DNA of 64,000 nucleotides from an uncultured Prevotellaceae bacterium (lineage in GTDB: Bacteria; Bacteroidota; Bacteroidia; Bacteroidales; Bacteroidaceae), in NCBI GenBank assembly GCA_900314655.1, contig OMWC01000014.1:1-64000 (forward strand), read 5' to 3'. Each line of letters begins with the position of its first letter. Positions within the stretch are counted from its first letter, which is position 1. The position numbers and the translations under genes are program-made. Shown here one piece after another: positions 42,263-51,920 of this stretch. Below the pieces are notes generated by a model that saw only the letters and a program-made list of their open reading frames with translations, had not been told where the DNA came from and searched no databases.

Positions 42263-44182
42263 ATGAAGGAATCTTTTTCCAGATACAAGAATCTATTACA
42301 GACTTACTGGGGCTATGAGGATTTCCGCGGCATTCAGCGGGAAATCATTGAGAGCATCACCAGCGGGCACGACACGCTTGGCCTGATGCCCACAGGTGGC
42401 GGCAAAAGCATTACTTTCCAGATACCGGCCTTGGCTATGCACGGGGTCTGCGTGGTCGTCACTCCCCTTATTGCGCTGATGAAGGACCAGGTGGCCCATC
42501 TGCGCCATATCGGCATTCAGGCAGCTGCCATCTACAGCAGCATGAGCCGCGAGGAGATTATCACCACCCTTGAAAACGCTGTCTTCGGCGGAGTGAAGAT
42601 TCTCTATGTCTCACCCGAACGACTCGGCAGCGAACTCTTCCAGAAGAAACTCTCCCACATGCACGTCAGTTTCATCACCGTGGATGAAGCCCACTGCATT
42701 TCTCAATGGGGCTACGACTTCCGTCCCTCCTACCTGGAAATCAGGAACTTGCGGAAACTGAAGCCTGATGCACCCGTGCTGGCCCTCACCGCCACAGCTA
42801 CACCAGAGGTGATTGAAGACATTCAGGAGAAGCTGCAGAAACCTGACGCCCAAGACGGTTTCCAAGTTTTCCGCATGAGCTATGAGCGCAAGAATCTGGC
42901 CTATATCGTGAGGAGGGCTACCGACAAGGAAGCCCAGCTGCTCCATATCCTGCAGTCGGTGGCAGGATGCGCCATCGTCTATGTGCGCAGCCGCAAAAAG
43001 ACGAAAGAAATAGCCAACCTGCTGATACAGAACGGGATTACCGCCCTGAACTATAATGCCGGCCTTGATGCCGAGGTCAGGGACGAACGCCAGGAGCAAT
43101 GGCAGAACGATCAGGTGCGCGTGATGGTGGCAACCAATGCCTTCGGTATGGGTATCGACAAGTCTGACGTCCGACTGGTTATCCACATGGACTGCCCCGA
43201 CTCCTTGGAAGCCTATTTCCAGGAAGCCGGACGTGCCGGACGCGACGGACAGAAGAGCTATGCCGTATTGCTCTATTATGACCATGACCGCGCAAAACTG
43301 ACCAAACGCATAGGCGACACTTTCCCCGAGAAAGACTATATATATAAGGTGTATGAGCATTTGGCCTATTTCTATCAACTGGCCGTAGGCGATGGTTATG
43401 GAATGACTAAAGACTTCGACATTGATCAATTCTGCCGTTCGTTCAAGCATTTCCCCATACAGGTGGACTCGGCCCTGAAGATTCTCTCAAGGGCAGGCTA
43501 CCTGGCATACGACGAGAACAACGACAACAACGCCCGCGTGCATTTCCTGCTCAGCCGAAACGAGCTGGACCGTCTCAATGACCTGAGTGAGAACCAGGAC
43601 AAGGTCATCACTTCCCTACTCCGCAACTATGGCGGGCTCTTCACCGACTATTGCTTTATCAACGAGATGCTACTGGCCCATCAGGCAGGACTCACACAGC
43701 CGCAGGTGTATATGATTCTGAAGAATCTTTCGGACCGCCACATCCTGCATTTCATCCCTCACCGCAAGGTGCCAAGCATCACCTACATACAACGGAGAGA
43801 GGAAACGGAACATCTCGTTATTCCGCCTGCAATCTACGAAGAGCGTAAGGCGCAATACCAGAAACGCATCGAAGCCGTAATCCGCTATGCCACTGACGAC
43901 ACGCAATGCCGCTCACGCCAGCTGCTCCGCTATTTCGGTGAGACTCGTAGCCATGACTGCGGACAATGCGACGTATGCCTTTCCCACATAGGCGACAAAG
44001 CTGCTGAAGACCGGCTGGCACCGGCAAAGGAGCGCATCCTCCGTCTGCTCAGCGACCATCAGATGCATCATATCACAGAAATTAATAGCATCAAACTGCC
44101 CTCCGACATCCTGGACCAAGCCCTCGAAGACCTCGTCAACGAAGAAGAAATCCATATCAAGGACAGTTTTATCCACCTATAA
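42263..44182 (+). CDS. recQ: ATP-dependent DNA helicase RecQ
   Basis: From the ATG at 42,263 the protein has 639 residues with helicase motifs MPTGGGKSITFQIP (I), DEAHCISQWGYDFRP (II), LTATATP (III) and QEAGRAGRDGQ (VI). The zinc site of the RQC domain is seen as CRSRQLLRYFGE and CGQCDVC, followed by a winged helix. No clear HRDC domain; the C-terminus is a short helical region. RecQ supplies single strands to RecJ. An in-frame TTG at 42,236 is less likely as start. Confidence 0.94.
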   Translation: MKESFSRYKNLLQTYWGYEDFRGIQREIIESITSGHDTLGLMPTGGGKSITFQIPALAMHGVCVVVTPLIALMKDQVAHLRHIGIQAAAIYSSMSREEIITTLENAVFGGVKILYVSPERLGSELFQKKLSHMHVSFITVDEAHCISQWGYDFRPSYLEIRNLRKLKPDAPVLALTATATPEVIEDIQEKLQKPDAQDGFQVFRMSYERKNLAYIVRRATDKEAQLLHILQSVAGCAIVYVRSRKKTKEIANLLIQNGITALNYNAGLDAEVRDERQEQWQNDQVRVMVATNAFGMGIDKSDVRLVIHMDCPDSLEAYFQEAGRAGRDGQKSYAVLLYYDHDRAKLTKRIGDTFPEKDYIYKVYEHLAYFYQLAVGDGYGMTKDFDIDQFCRSFKHFPIQVDSALKILSRAGYLAYDENNDNNARVHFLLSRNELDRLNDLSENQDKVITSLLRNYGGLFTDYCFINEMLLAHQAGLTQPQVYMILKNLSDRHILHFIPHRKVPSITYIQRREETEHLVIPPAIYEERKAQYQKRIEAVIRYATDDTQCRSRQLLRYFGETRSHDCGQCDVCLSHIGDKAAEDRLAPAKERILRLLSDHQMHHITEINSIKLPSDILDQALEDLVNEEEIHIKDSFIHL

Positions 44183-44203
44183 CCATAAAGGATATACACA
44201 AAA

Positions 44204-44242
44204 GAGCGCCAGAAGGTCGGTTGACCCTGGCGCTCTCTTCTT
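44204..44242. terminator. Bidirectional terminator between recQ and ilvC
   Basis: GAGCGCCAG (44204-44212) pairs with CTGGCGCTC (44227-44235), with an inner GGTC/GACC pairing. Pyrimidine-rich TCTTCTTCTA follows. Confidence 0.75.
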
Positions 44243-44260
44243 CTATATAAGTAGAAAAAA

Positions 44261-45304
44261 TTAGTTGTTCTCAGGACGAAGTTTGCGGACGGTCTCACCA
44301 GCGCGCCACATTTCCTGATTGCGCATAGCTTCGAGCTCCTTCTCCAGACCGGCACGATAGTCAGCCTTAGAGTTGGCATCGATGCTGATCTGAGCCTCGT
44401 TACCGGTAAGCACAGAGTAGTAGAGCCACTCCATGACAGGCTTGATGGCATCGTGGAAACGGGGAGCCCAGTCGAGAGCACCACGCTGAGCAGTCGTAGA
44501 ACAGTTGGCATACATCCAGTCCATACCCTTCTCGCCAAAGAGCGGGCCAAGGCTCTGTGTGAGTTCCTCAACGGTCTCATTGAAAGCCTCCGAGGGAGAA
44601 TGGCCGTGCTCACGAAGCACCTCATACTGTGCGAGCAGCAAGCCCTGGATGGCACCCATCAGCGAACCACGCTCACCAGTCAGGTCGCTGGTAGCCTCAC
44701 GCTGGAAGGTAGTCTTGAACAAATAGCCGGCACCGATACCGATACCGAAAGCAATCGTGCGCTCCTCGGCCTTGCCGGTAGCATCCTGATAGACAGCGTA
44801 TGAGCAGTTCAGGCCGCGGCCCTCGCAGAACATCGTACGGAGAGAGGTGCCAGAACCCTTAGGAGCCACCATGATTACATCAACATCAGCGGGAGGAATC
44901 ACACCCGTGCGATCGCTCCAGTTGATGGCAAAGCCATGAGAATAATAGAGAGCCTTACCGGGAGTAAGGTATTTCTTGATGGTGGGCCACACCTGGATCT
45001 GTCCAGCATCAGAAAGCAGCATACATACGATGGTGCCCTTCTCGGCAGCCTCTTCGATAGAGAAGAGAGTCTTACCCGGTACCCATCCGTCAGCCACAGC
45101 CTTGTCGTAGGTCTTGCCAGGGCGCTGTCCAACGATTACATTGAAGCCATTGTCACGCAGGTTGCATGCCTGACCAGGTCCCTGAATACCGTAACCGATC
45201 ACGGCGATGGTCTCATTCTTTAATACTTCACGTGCTTTCTCGAGAGAGAACTCTTTGCTCGTGACTACGGTTTCCATTACGCCACCAAAATTCATTTCTG
45301 CCAT
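44261..45304 (-). CDS. ilvC: Ketol-acid reductoisomerase
   Basis: The ATG at 45,304 gives 347 residues starting MAEMNFGGVME, as in other Bacteroidota. The NADPH fold is in AVIGYGIQGPGQACNLRDNG, and the metal-binding helices are in EATSDLTGERGSLMGAIQG-like sequence and NCSTTAQRGALDW. It converts acetolactate and acetohydroxybutyrate in Val/Ile synthesis. An in-frame extension to 45,346 is open but unlikely to be translated. Confidence 0.95.
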   Translation of the reverse strand: MAEMNFGGVMETVVTSKEFSLEKAREVLKNETIAVIGYGIQGPGQACNLRDNGFNVIVGQRPGKTYDKAVADGWVPGKTLFSIEEAAEKGTIVCMLLSDAGQIQVWPTIKKYLTPGKALYYSHGFAINWSDRTGVIPPADVDVIMVAPKGSGTSLRTMFCEGRGLNCSYAVYQDATGKAEERTIAFGIGIGAGYLFKTTFQREATSDLTGERGSLMGAIQGLLLAQYEVLREHGHSPSEAFNETVEELTQSLGPLFGEKGMDWMYANCSTTAQRGALDWAPRFHDAIKPVMEWLYYSVLTGNEAQISIDANSKADYRAGLEKELEAMRNQEMWRAGETVRKLRPENN

Positions 45305-45308
45305 AATA

Positions 45309-45443
45309 AAAATGGAATTAATTGTTATACTTTCCTCTTGAACCATGCCCGCCCTAACCCGAGAGCAGTCGTCTTGTTGATTTCTTCACGCCCTACCCGA
45401 GGGCACGAACCAGAGGCTAAATTTTAAATCGGCTGCAAAGTTA
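45309..45443 (-). promoter_or_regulatory. ilvC promoter and structured leader
   Basis: TAACTTTG (45436-45443, minus strand) is followed by a leader of about 125 nt. It contains two similar hairpin-prone words, GCCCTCGGGTAGGGC and GCTCTCGGGTTAGGGC. No obvious T-run or leader peptide out of frame was found, so attenuation is only a possibility. Confidence 0.45.
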
Positions 45444-45492
45444 ACCATTTTAATTAAGAATTAAAAGGAAACTTGCCTAATATCTGACACTC

Positions 45493-46257
45493 TTATACAA
45501 ATTTAACTCTGCTTCGGCAGGTTTCCACCTCTTCGGAGCCGTCGGACGCCGACTTCATGATGCGAATCTTGAAAGCGAGTGCGTCATCAGCATCCTGCTC
45601 CTGATAGAAACGCAGACGGTCGCCCTGATGGGCCTCAGCCACGTAAGCTATGTCGAAGCGCTTGAGCGGATGCTCCTTGTACCATGCTATGGGGAAGAGG
45701 TCGAGCACATGCTCGATATATTTCACCGAGTTGATATGGCCGTTGATATCCACATCATTATAATAGGTGTCGATGGTGCGTACCAATTCTGCCTTGTCGT
45801 CCATCTGCACACGAGTGAGCTTCGACATGGGGTTCTCCTTATCTTTCTCCACCCAGTTCACGATGGCACCATTGTCAATATCGAAAATGTTAGTAGGCTG
45901 CCGACTCTCGGTATCTATCATGGCCCAGATGCTCCGGCCATAGCCATACACCCGATTCCCGTCTTCGCTCACCACGCGGAAGTTACGCTGGGTGAAATAG
46001 CGCATGGCACTCTCCACCCACGTCTCGACATAGAATTTCTCGTATTGGCATGGCATCTCGTCCATCTCGATAGCCAGACGCGAGAGCACCCAGGTCTTTT
46101 TGATGGAGTTCAGGAAATCCATGCCGAAACCACGGTCGCGACTATGAAAGTCGGCGGCGTTAAGCATGTGATTGCCCAAGTGTCCCATAAAGATATGATG
46201 GCTGAAGTCGCAATGAAAAGGCTCTGCCATCTCCAAATATCGTCCTACTTTATCCAT
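45493..46257 (-). CDS. Acyl-ACP thioesterase
   Basis: The 254-residue protein has two hotdog domains of the bacterial FatA/FatB-like family: first with HLGNHMLNAADFHS, second with DVDINGHINSVKYIEHVLD (Asn-His and Glu of the active site). It releases free fatty acids from ACP. It follows a DUF5686 gene and may belong to the lipid operon that begins at 51,920. Confidence 0.9.
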   Translation of the reverse strand: MDKVGRYLEMAEPFHCDFSHHIFMGHLGNHMLNAADFHSRDRGFGMDFLNSIKKTWVLSRLAIEMDEMPCQYEKFYVETWVESAMRYFTQRNFRVVSEDGNRVYGYGRSIWAMIDTESRQPTNIFDIDNGAIVNWVEKDKENPMSKLTRVQMDDKAELVRTIDTYYNDVDINGHINSVKYIEHVLDLFPIAWYKEHPLKRFDIAYVAEAHQGDRLRFYQEQDADDALAFKIRIMKSASDGSEEVETCRSRVKFV

Positions 46258-46278
46258 TGTTTTCTTACTATAAAATAA

Positions 46279-48819
46279 TCAGAATGTGAAATTAAAGAAG
46301 AAGCGTATGCCATGCTTCTTGGCCGTGGGCAGACTGGTATAGTTCACGCGGTGTACATATTCCACGCGGAGCACCTTGAAGATGTTGTGGATGCCCACCG
46401 CCCATTCTATATAAGGTTTCTTATAATCGAGGGCGTACGATTCGTCGGGAAGATAGCGGCTGTTCTTATCGGTCAGCGTTCCCCACATCATCTTATAGCC
46501 CACATACTCACGAAGCTTCAGCTTGCGAAGCAGCGGCACACGGTTGAACAATTTTCCCTTCATATCCCAAGCCATCTGGAACGAAGCGTAGCGATCGCTG
46601 AGGAACTCCATATTGTTCACCATATTGAAGGTGCCCGGAGCAGAGATGAAGGAGAGGTTGGCCTCCGGCATGATAAGCAGCACGAAAGGCACCTGGTTCC
46701 ATTGGATGCCGGCGCGGAGGTTGAGTTCCATCTTACCCCATGAGTTGAGCCACAAACGATAGTAGGCCGTAGCCTCGGTGTAATTATAATTATATTCGCC
46801 GCCCAAGAAGCCCTTCATTCCCACGGTGTGACTGAGAATAAAGATGGGGGCATCCTGATTGACCTTCACGCGACGCTGCTTGGTGTTCATGTATTTCTCA
46901 CCTGGAGCATAGCGCAGCTTGGCCATAAACTCCGTGGTACGGAATTTTGTGATGGCAGGGTAAGGAGTGGCAGCTTCAGCCGGATTCATCCTTGAGAAAT
47001 CATAGCCTAAAGCCTTCATATTACCGGCAGCCTCGTTCTCCTCCGTTTTCAGCGAAGTGGTGAAGGCGAAATTGTAGTCGGTCTCGTATTCGAACTGGAG
47101 GGTCTGACGGTTATAGAACATCATCTTATCGACCGTAGTCCAGTGGAAAGAGGTGAACACATTATCCTTGTCGGTAATCAGGAACTTATCCGAGGGACTC
47201 ATCACGTCGTAGGTGCTCTCCAGCGTAAGGCTGCGACGGGGGAACTCATCGAAGGTATAGTTCTTGCGGTTGAAAGAATATACAAACGTTCCCTTGTAAT
47301 AGTTCTTCTTACTGCTCCATCCGCGTGCATAATAGCCTTTGAAGAAAAGATGAGGATTCAGGTTGCCCGTGGTCTGTGCAGAAATACGGGTGCGCCATCC
47401 GTCGATGAAGTTGCGGGTTACCAACGTATTGATAGGTCCGATGTCCACCTTCGAGGGATGTTTCTCCGTGCCAGTCTCCACAAAGTTCTCCACGGCGACC
47501 TTGAAGAAAGTGAGCACAGCCTTATACCAGGGCTTTTCCTTCATGCTCTGCAGGAAGGTGTCCATACGTTTTTCGCTTCGGGTGAGTTCCACGGAACGGT
47601 ATTTGTCCCAGAAAGCATCTTTCTGCATGGCAGCATCGGGTTCCACACGCAAGGGAGCCTTTCCGCGGAACAGCTTCTTCTCAATGGGCTCAAAGGAGTA
47701 GTCGGTCTTTCGCGTTGTACGGATGGCAATAGCCTTCCGGAGCCGTTCCATCAGGGAGAGTTCCACGATCATGTCGTCGGTGGTGAGCACCCATTCGCCA
47801 TTATCGAGCTGCGAATACTCCTGCTCTACCCAAAGATTCTCCACGAAGTTCACGTCAGAACTCTTGGGGAGCGTCATCTCGCATCTCTTCACGTGGAGAG
47901 TGGTGTCCTTGAGCACATAGAGGTCACCGCGGAAGCCCAGGTCCTGCTGGTTGTTGGGGATGAACGAAAGATGATAGCAGGAATCACGGCCTACCTTCAA
48001 GGTATCGACGATATAAAAACGGTAGAAGGCAATGGCATCCTTACCGATAGGCGACGTGAAATAATGGCGCAGCAGACGCACCTGGTCATCATAGATATCC
48101 ACATCGGTGAAAGCATCCTGCATCACCACATTGAGCATCTCGCCAGTCTGGATCAGACGGTTCACGCCCGTTCCCTTCTGTCCGATGATGATATCCTTCT
48201 CGGTGTGGGGTGACTTGCGGTAGATTTTCCTCGTCACCGTCTCGTCAATACTGATGGGGAGTATCAGCTTGTTGTTGTAACGGCAGGGCTCCACCTGATT
48301 GACAAACCATGGATTCTTCTTTCCGAACTCGCTGGTAAGGTCAGAGGGCTGAATGTCGTTGGCGGCCAGCGTGATCTTCTGGTAGTTGTGATATTCGTAA
48401 TAGGGATGGTTGCCCAGGTCGGTACGTTTCTTGGCGGCAATGACACGCCGCATCAGCTCCACGGCAGGATTATCCTTGCGGCGATAGCGATGGCGCTTGC
48501 TTTTCACGGTGACACCTTCCAGCTCATGGGCATCGGGCTTCAGACGGATCACCACATTCGAAGGGAAATTGCCATTCACTTCTATGGTTCGGTTTTTATA
48601 GCCTACAGCCGAGAAGGTAATCCTCCACCCTTCGTGGCGTTCAATCGTAAAGCGCCCGGCATGGTTGGAAGCCATTGAGATTTTATGGCCACGATAACGG
48701 AGGGCGGCAAAGGGAATACTGTCGCCCGTCAGGTCATCTATGATTTGCCCGGTAATATTCTGAGCCTGAGCACAGACGGCCAATAAAGCCATCAAAAGAG
48801 AAACGAAAAATCTTCTCAT
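46279..48819 (-). CDS. DUF5686 outer-membrane protein with carboxypeptidase-regulatory domain
   Basis: The 846-residue protein starts with a signal peptide (MALLAVCAQA), then a CarboxypepD_reg-like beta sandwich (about 20-100, ITGQIIDDLTGDSIPFAALR), and a long DUF5686 region. The C-terminal 350 residues alternate short amphipathic strands and end in aromatic FFFNFTF, as in outer-membrane barrels. Function unknown. It directly follows the HAD phosphatase gene (one base between), so it is probably in the same transcript. Confidence 0.85.
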   Translation of the reverse strand: MRRFFVSLLMALLAVCAQAQNITGQIIDDLTGDSIPFAALRYRGHKISMASNHAGRFTIERHEGWRITFSAVGYKNRTIEVNGNFPSNVVIRLKPDAHELEGVTVKSKRHRYRRKDNPAVELMRRVIAAKKRTDLGNHPYYEYHNYQKITLAANDIQPSDLTSEFGKKNPWFVNQVEPCRYNNKLILPISIDETVTRKIYRKSPHTEKDIIIGQKGTGVNRLIQTGEMLNVVMQDAFTDVDIYDDQVRLLRHYFTSPIGKDAIAFYRFYIVDTLKVGRDSCYHLSFIPNNQQDLGFRGDLYVLKDTTLHVKRCEMTLPKSSDVNFVENLWVEQEYSQLDNGEWVLTTDDMIVELSLMERLRKAIAIRTTRKTDYSFEPIEKKLFRGKAPLRVEPDAAMQKDAFWDKYRSVELTRSEKRMDTFLQSMKEKPWYKAVLTFFKVAVENFVETGTEKHPSKVDIGPINTLVTRNFIDGWRTRISAQTTGNLNPHLFFKGYYARGWSSKKNYYKGTFVYSFNRKNYTFDEFPRRSLTLESTYDVMSPSDKFLITDKDNVFTSFHWTTVDKMMFYNRQTLQFEYETDYNFAFTTSLKTEENEAAGNMKALGYDFSRMNPAEAATPYPAITKFRTTEFMAKLRYAPGEKYMNTKQRRVKVNQDAPIFILSHTVGMKGFLGGEYNYNYTEATAYYRLWLNSWGKMELNLRAGIQWNQVPFVLLIMPEANLSFISAPGTFNMVNNMEFLSDRYASFQMAWDMKGKLFNRVPLLRKLKLREYVGYKMMWGTLTDKNSRYLPDESYALDYKKPYIEWAVGIHNIFKVLRVEYVHRVNYTSLPTAKKHGIRFFFNFTF

Positions 48820-49542
48820 CTAAATACTGGTTAAATCAGAAATATCGTTAATAATATGATCTGCTTCGCCTGTATAAGCAGAGGGGTCATCCGTAGCCTC
48901 ACTATCCCATGGCTCGCCTTTCAGCCAAATGGTCTGGCAGCCTAACTGACGAGCAGGACGGATGTCGTTTTTCAGGCTGTCACCAACGACCACGACCTCT
49001 GAAGCGGCCTCTATCCCGCCAAACGTCTGCAAAGCCAACTCAAAGATGCGGCTATCGGGCTTACGGATACCCACCGCCGCACTCTCCACCACTTCCTGGA
49101 AGAGTCCATCGAGCTGGAACTCCTTCAGCACCTCAGTAAGATTGCCATAGAAGTTGCTGCAAAGCACCACGGGATACCGTGGCGCCAGTTTCTGCAGCAC
49201 CTCACGGCCGCAGGCCACGCGCTCACTGACCCTGCTGTAGAGATCATCGAGCACAGCGGCATGAAGGCGCTCCATCTCAAGCGGCGCACTATACCAATAG
49301 CCTTGCGTGACGAGCCATTCCATCTCAATGCGCAATTTCTTGTCGAGCGTCTGGCGGAAAGTATCCGTAGGCAGGATGATAGGATTCCTGCCCAGTTGCC
49401 GTTCGGCATGGACATAGGCTTCGCGGAATTCATCCCAACTGACGGGAACATGCTGACGCTCGTATGCATGCCAGATAAACTTACCCCAGTGGCAGCCATT
49501 GGTGTCGATTGTGCCGCCGAAATCGAATATATAGCCTTTCAT
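48820..49542 (-). CDS. HAD-superfamily phosphatase
   Basis: The 240-residue protein has HAD motif I as FDFGGTIDT (nucleophile Asp in the DFGGT form), motif II in VVLCSNF, a lysine in IRKPDSRIFELAL and motif IV in VVVGDSLKNDIRPA. A helical cap lies between motif I and II. Substrate unknown; within this operon it may dephosphorylate a lipid or lipid precursor head group. Confidence 0.88.
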   Translation of the reverse strand: MKGYIFDFGGTIDTNGCHWGKFIWHAYERQHVPVSWDEFREAYVHAERQLGRNPIILPTDTFRQTLDKKLRIEMEWLVTQGYWYSAPLEMERLHAAVLDDLYSRVSERVACGREVLQKLAPRYPVVLCSNFYGNLTEVLKEFQLDGLFQEVVESAAVGIRKPDSRIFELALQTFGGIEAASEVVVVGDSLKNDIRPARQLGCQTIWLKGEPWDSEATDDPSAYTGEADHIINDISDLTSI

Positions 49543-49556
49543 GCTTATTCAGATGA

Positions 49557-50501
49557 TTAATTGTTTTCCATTTTTGCCAGGAGCCTTTTGCAAAGACGCT
49601 CATGGCTATGATGCATATAAATATATAAGGATGTCAGAACCACGATTTCAAAGAGCATGAACACCCACGGGCAATTGAGCAGCGCCGTCACGTAAAGCGC
49701 AATGGCACGACTGTTGAACGTGAGCAGGTTTGTATAGGCCATCAACGGACGGCTGCCCTCCAGCATTTCTTTCTGAATGGCGGGAATGCGCGAATCTCCC
49801 TGCTTCTTCAGCTCATTATACTTGGCAAAGAAACGTTGGAAGTTAGGCGTGCGCTTCTCCTGATTGTGGCAATAATTGCCGTAGAGCGTATGGAACAGAC
49901 GGTCAAACCATTTCTCATTCGGCAGATTCTTCACGATTTCGCGTTGCGCAGCACTATTGTCCAGTTCGCTCCCATCCTTTCCGAACAGGAAGAACAGATG
50001 AATCTGCCGGTAATAGTCAGACAAAGAAGCCTGCGGCGAATGGCATAACAGACCGGAAATAGCCGCCAGCACCCAGATGAGAAATCCCCATTGATAGTTG
50101 GTGAAGGGAATCGTCTGCCCCTGCATACGCAAGCACAAGGCCGCATAGATGGCCACAAACCATACATCGCCCGACACGCCGTCGAGCGCACGTCCCAACA
50201 GCGACTTCTGATTCGTGAGGCGAGCCAGCTGTCCGTCGGTGGAATCCCCGAAATTAGCCAGCATCAGCAGGAGCACGCCTGCAATATTATGCAGGAGATC
50301 CGTATAGCTGAACATCACGCCGGCAGCCACGCCGAAGAAGATGCTCAGGATGGTTATCGTATTGGGCTTGATACCCAGTTTGGCTGAGAGCAGCGCAAAG
50401 CACAAGCCGATAGGACGGTTGAAATGGACGTCGAGCCATTCTTCTGTATCTTCCGACTTCAGGGAAGCCTGAAGAAGCTGGTTGAATTTTTCTTTATTCA
50501 T
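49557..50501 (-). CDS. CDP-alcohol phosphatidyltransferase family protein
   Basis: The 314-residue protein carries the full CDP-alcohol transferase signature: GDSTDGQLARLTNQKSLLG then RALDGVSGD, the D-x2-DG-x2-AR ... G-x3-D-x3-D pattern that binds CDP and metals. About six membrane helices. A soluble insertion of about 60 residues (around 180-240) is unusual. It would join a CDP-activated lipid and an alcohol, or a CDP-alcohol and a lipid acceptor. Cluster context resembles inositol-lipid genes of Bacteroides, but no inositol-phosphate synthase is present here. Confidence 0.88.
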   Translation of the reverse strand: MNKEKFNQLLQASLKSEDTEEWLDVHFNRPIGLCFALLSAKLGIKPNTITILSIFFGVAAGVMFSYTDLLHNIAGVLLLMLANFGDSTDGQLARLTNQKSLLGRALDGVSGDVWFVAIYAALCLRMQGQTIPFTNYQWGFLIWVLAAISGLLCHSPQASLSDYYRQIHLFFLFGKDGSELDNSAAQREIVKNLPNEKWFDRLFHTLYGNYCHNQEKRTPNFQRFFAKYNELKKQGDSRIPAIQKEMLEGSRPLMAYTNLLTFNSRAIALYVTALLNCPWVFMLFEIVVLTSLYIYMHHSHERLCKRLLAKMENN

Positions 50502-51208
50502 ATTAATCTACTTATTGCAGCGGCAGCCTCTTCCCGACATGCGGAGAAACTGGGCCAGTCGTTAAAATCAATCAAAGCGATGGTGCCGTCATCGCGCACC
50601 ACGGCATCACCTCCATATACCTGAATACCCACCAAGCGGGCCAGACGCGAGGCTGCTTCAGCCACCTGCGCATAGCCTTGAGGATAGAAGAAGCGGTCAG
50701 TCACGCCATAGAACTTCACGGTCGTTCCCTCCACGTGAGCCGTCAGCAGCGGGTTTTCCACCTGTTGCTTGAAGGCAAGCATTTCATCCTCATTGGCAGC
50801 AAACCGCACGTCATGGCCACGGTCAGCCTTGATCCATCCCCTACCCCTTTCATAATAGGGAGCGGCTGGAATGTGATTGCTGCGCATCATGCCGTCGATA
50901 GCCCTGCGGCTGTTGCAGATCTCAATACTGCGGGGATCATTGATCACCATCACACCCTCGGCCTGCGCCTGTTGCAAGACGGCAAGCGCTTTCTCCGAAC
51001 GGGCCATCGAGAAGATAATTCCCACACGCTCACCGAGCTTCCAACGCTTGTCATGCAGGAGCTCTTCCTTCACATAACTCACATTGGCCCCGCGCTCAGC
51101 CAGCAGCTTTCCTACGGCCTGCAGCACAGCCAGGTCTTTCTCCACGGCATTCGGGGAGAAGCACTCGGCACGCTGCACCATCAATATCTGCGGAAGAATA
51201 AGAGGCAT
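50498..51208 (-). CDS. ATP-grasp enzyme of unknown specificity
   Basis: The 236-residue protein shows the ATP-grasp fold: LLTAHVEGTTVKFYGVTDRF in the nucleotide lobe and GGDAVVRDDGTIALIDFNDW with the metal-binding Asp and Asn near the end. The N-terminal part (about 1-80) is a pre-ATP-grasp domain. ATP-grasp enzymes couple a carboxylate to an amine, thiol or similar through an acyl phosphate. It overlaps the CDP-alcohol transferase start by 4 bp and follows the nucleotidyltransferase by 4 bp. Confidence 0.78.
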   Translation of the reverse strand: MPLILPQILMVQRAECFSPNAVEKDLAVLQAVGKLLAERGANVSYVKEELLHDKRWKLGERVGIIFSMARSEKALAVLQQAQAEGVMVINDPRSIEICNSRRAIDGMMRSNHIPAAPYYERGRGWIKADRGHDVRFAANEDEMLAFKQQVENPLLTAHVEGTTVKFYGVTDRFFYPQGYAQVAEAASRLARLVGIQVYGGDAVVRDDGTIALIDFNDWPSFSACREEAAAAISRLI

Positions 51209-51212
51209 AGGC

Positions 51213-51920
51213 TTAGGAACGAAGGAATTGTTCTGCTTTCAGGATGTCTCCGGCATGGTCAATGTCGAGCACCTTCGACAGCGGGAAAGCCTTTATTTTC
51301 AGTCCGTCGGCAATCAGCGCCCGCTGGAAGTTGCGCATCCGGCTCTCGCCCCGCTCCATACACCCGCGAAGGGTGTCAATGGCTTCAGGCAAAAGGCCGT
51401 AGATGCCTGCCGAGATATAGCGGCACCCGCGATTCTCGTCATAGAATCCCGTGATGTTCATCGCCTCGTCCGTCCCCACGTAGAGCGGTTTCTCATCGTC
51501 GATGAAATCCGTCACGGGAAACGTCTGCACACCCGACCGACGGAAGGATGCTACGAAATCAGCAAACTCATCCTCACGGAAAATGGTGTCCACCGTGGTC
51601 ATCACGAAAGGCCCATCGCTGAGATACTTGCTAATCTCAAAGAAACTATGCATGCTGCTGGGAGTGCTTTTCACCAAGAACCGCAGCGGTATGGGGCGTC
51701 CTTCCAGCCCGTCGCGCTGCAACTCTACCAGATGGCTTGCCACCAGCGTCGTCATGTCATTACATATCACGACGATTTCCTCAGCATCGTTTTGTATAAA
51801 AATTCGGATAAGGCGATCTATCAGACGCTCACCGTTGACTTTCACCAACGGTTTGGGGGCCGTTATCCCTTCAGCTGCCAATCGTGAACCTTCACCGGCA
51901 GCAATGATTGCATATTTCAT
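51213..51920 (-). CDS. NTP transferase (sugar/alcohol-phosphate nucleotidyltransferase)
   Basis: The 235-residue protein has the nucleotidyltransferase signature AIIAAGEGSRLAAEGITAPK, PLVKVNGERLIDRLI, and the metal-binding VMTTVDTIF. It is of the single-domain IspD/LicC/GlmU-N kind, so it likely makes a CDP- or UDP-activated alcohol or sugar phosphate. First gene of the operon; its product could be substrate of the CDP-alcohol transferase two genes on. Confidence 0.85.
   Translation of the reverse strand: MKYAIIAAGEGSRLAAEGITAPKPLVKVNGERLIDRLIRIFIQNDAEEIVVICNDMTTLVASHLVELQRDGLEGRPIPLRFLVKSTPSSMHSFFEISKYLSDGPFVMTTVDTIFREDEFADFVASFRRSGVQTFPVTDFIDDEKPLYVGTDEAMNITGFYDENRGCRYISAGIYGLLPEAIDTLRGCMERGESRMRNFQRALIADGLKIKAFPLSKVLDIDHAGDILKAEQFLRS

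Noticed and set aside
45304..45346. Translated 14-residue N-terminal extension of IlvC
   Set aside because: Known Bacteroidota IlvC proteins begin at the MAEMNFGG-like position and the resulting length of 347 fits.
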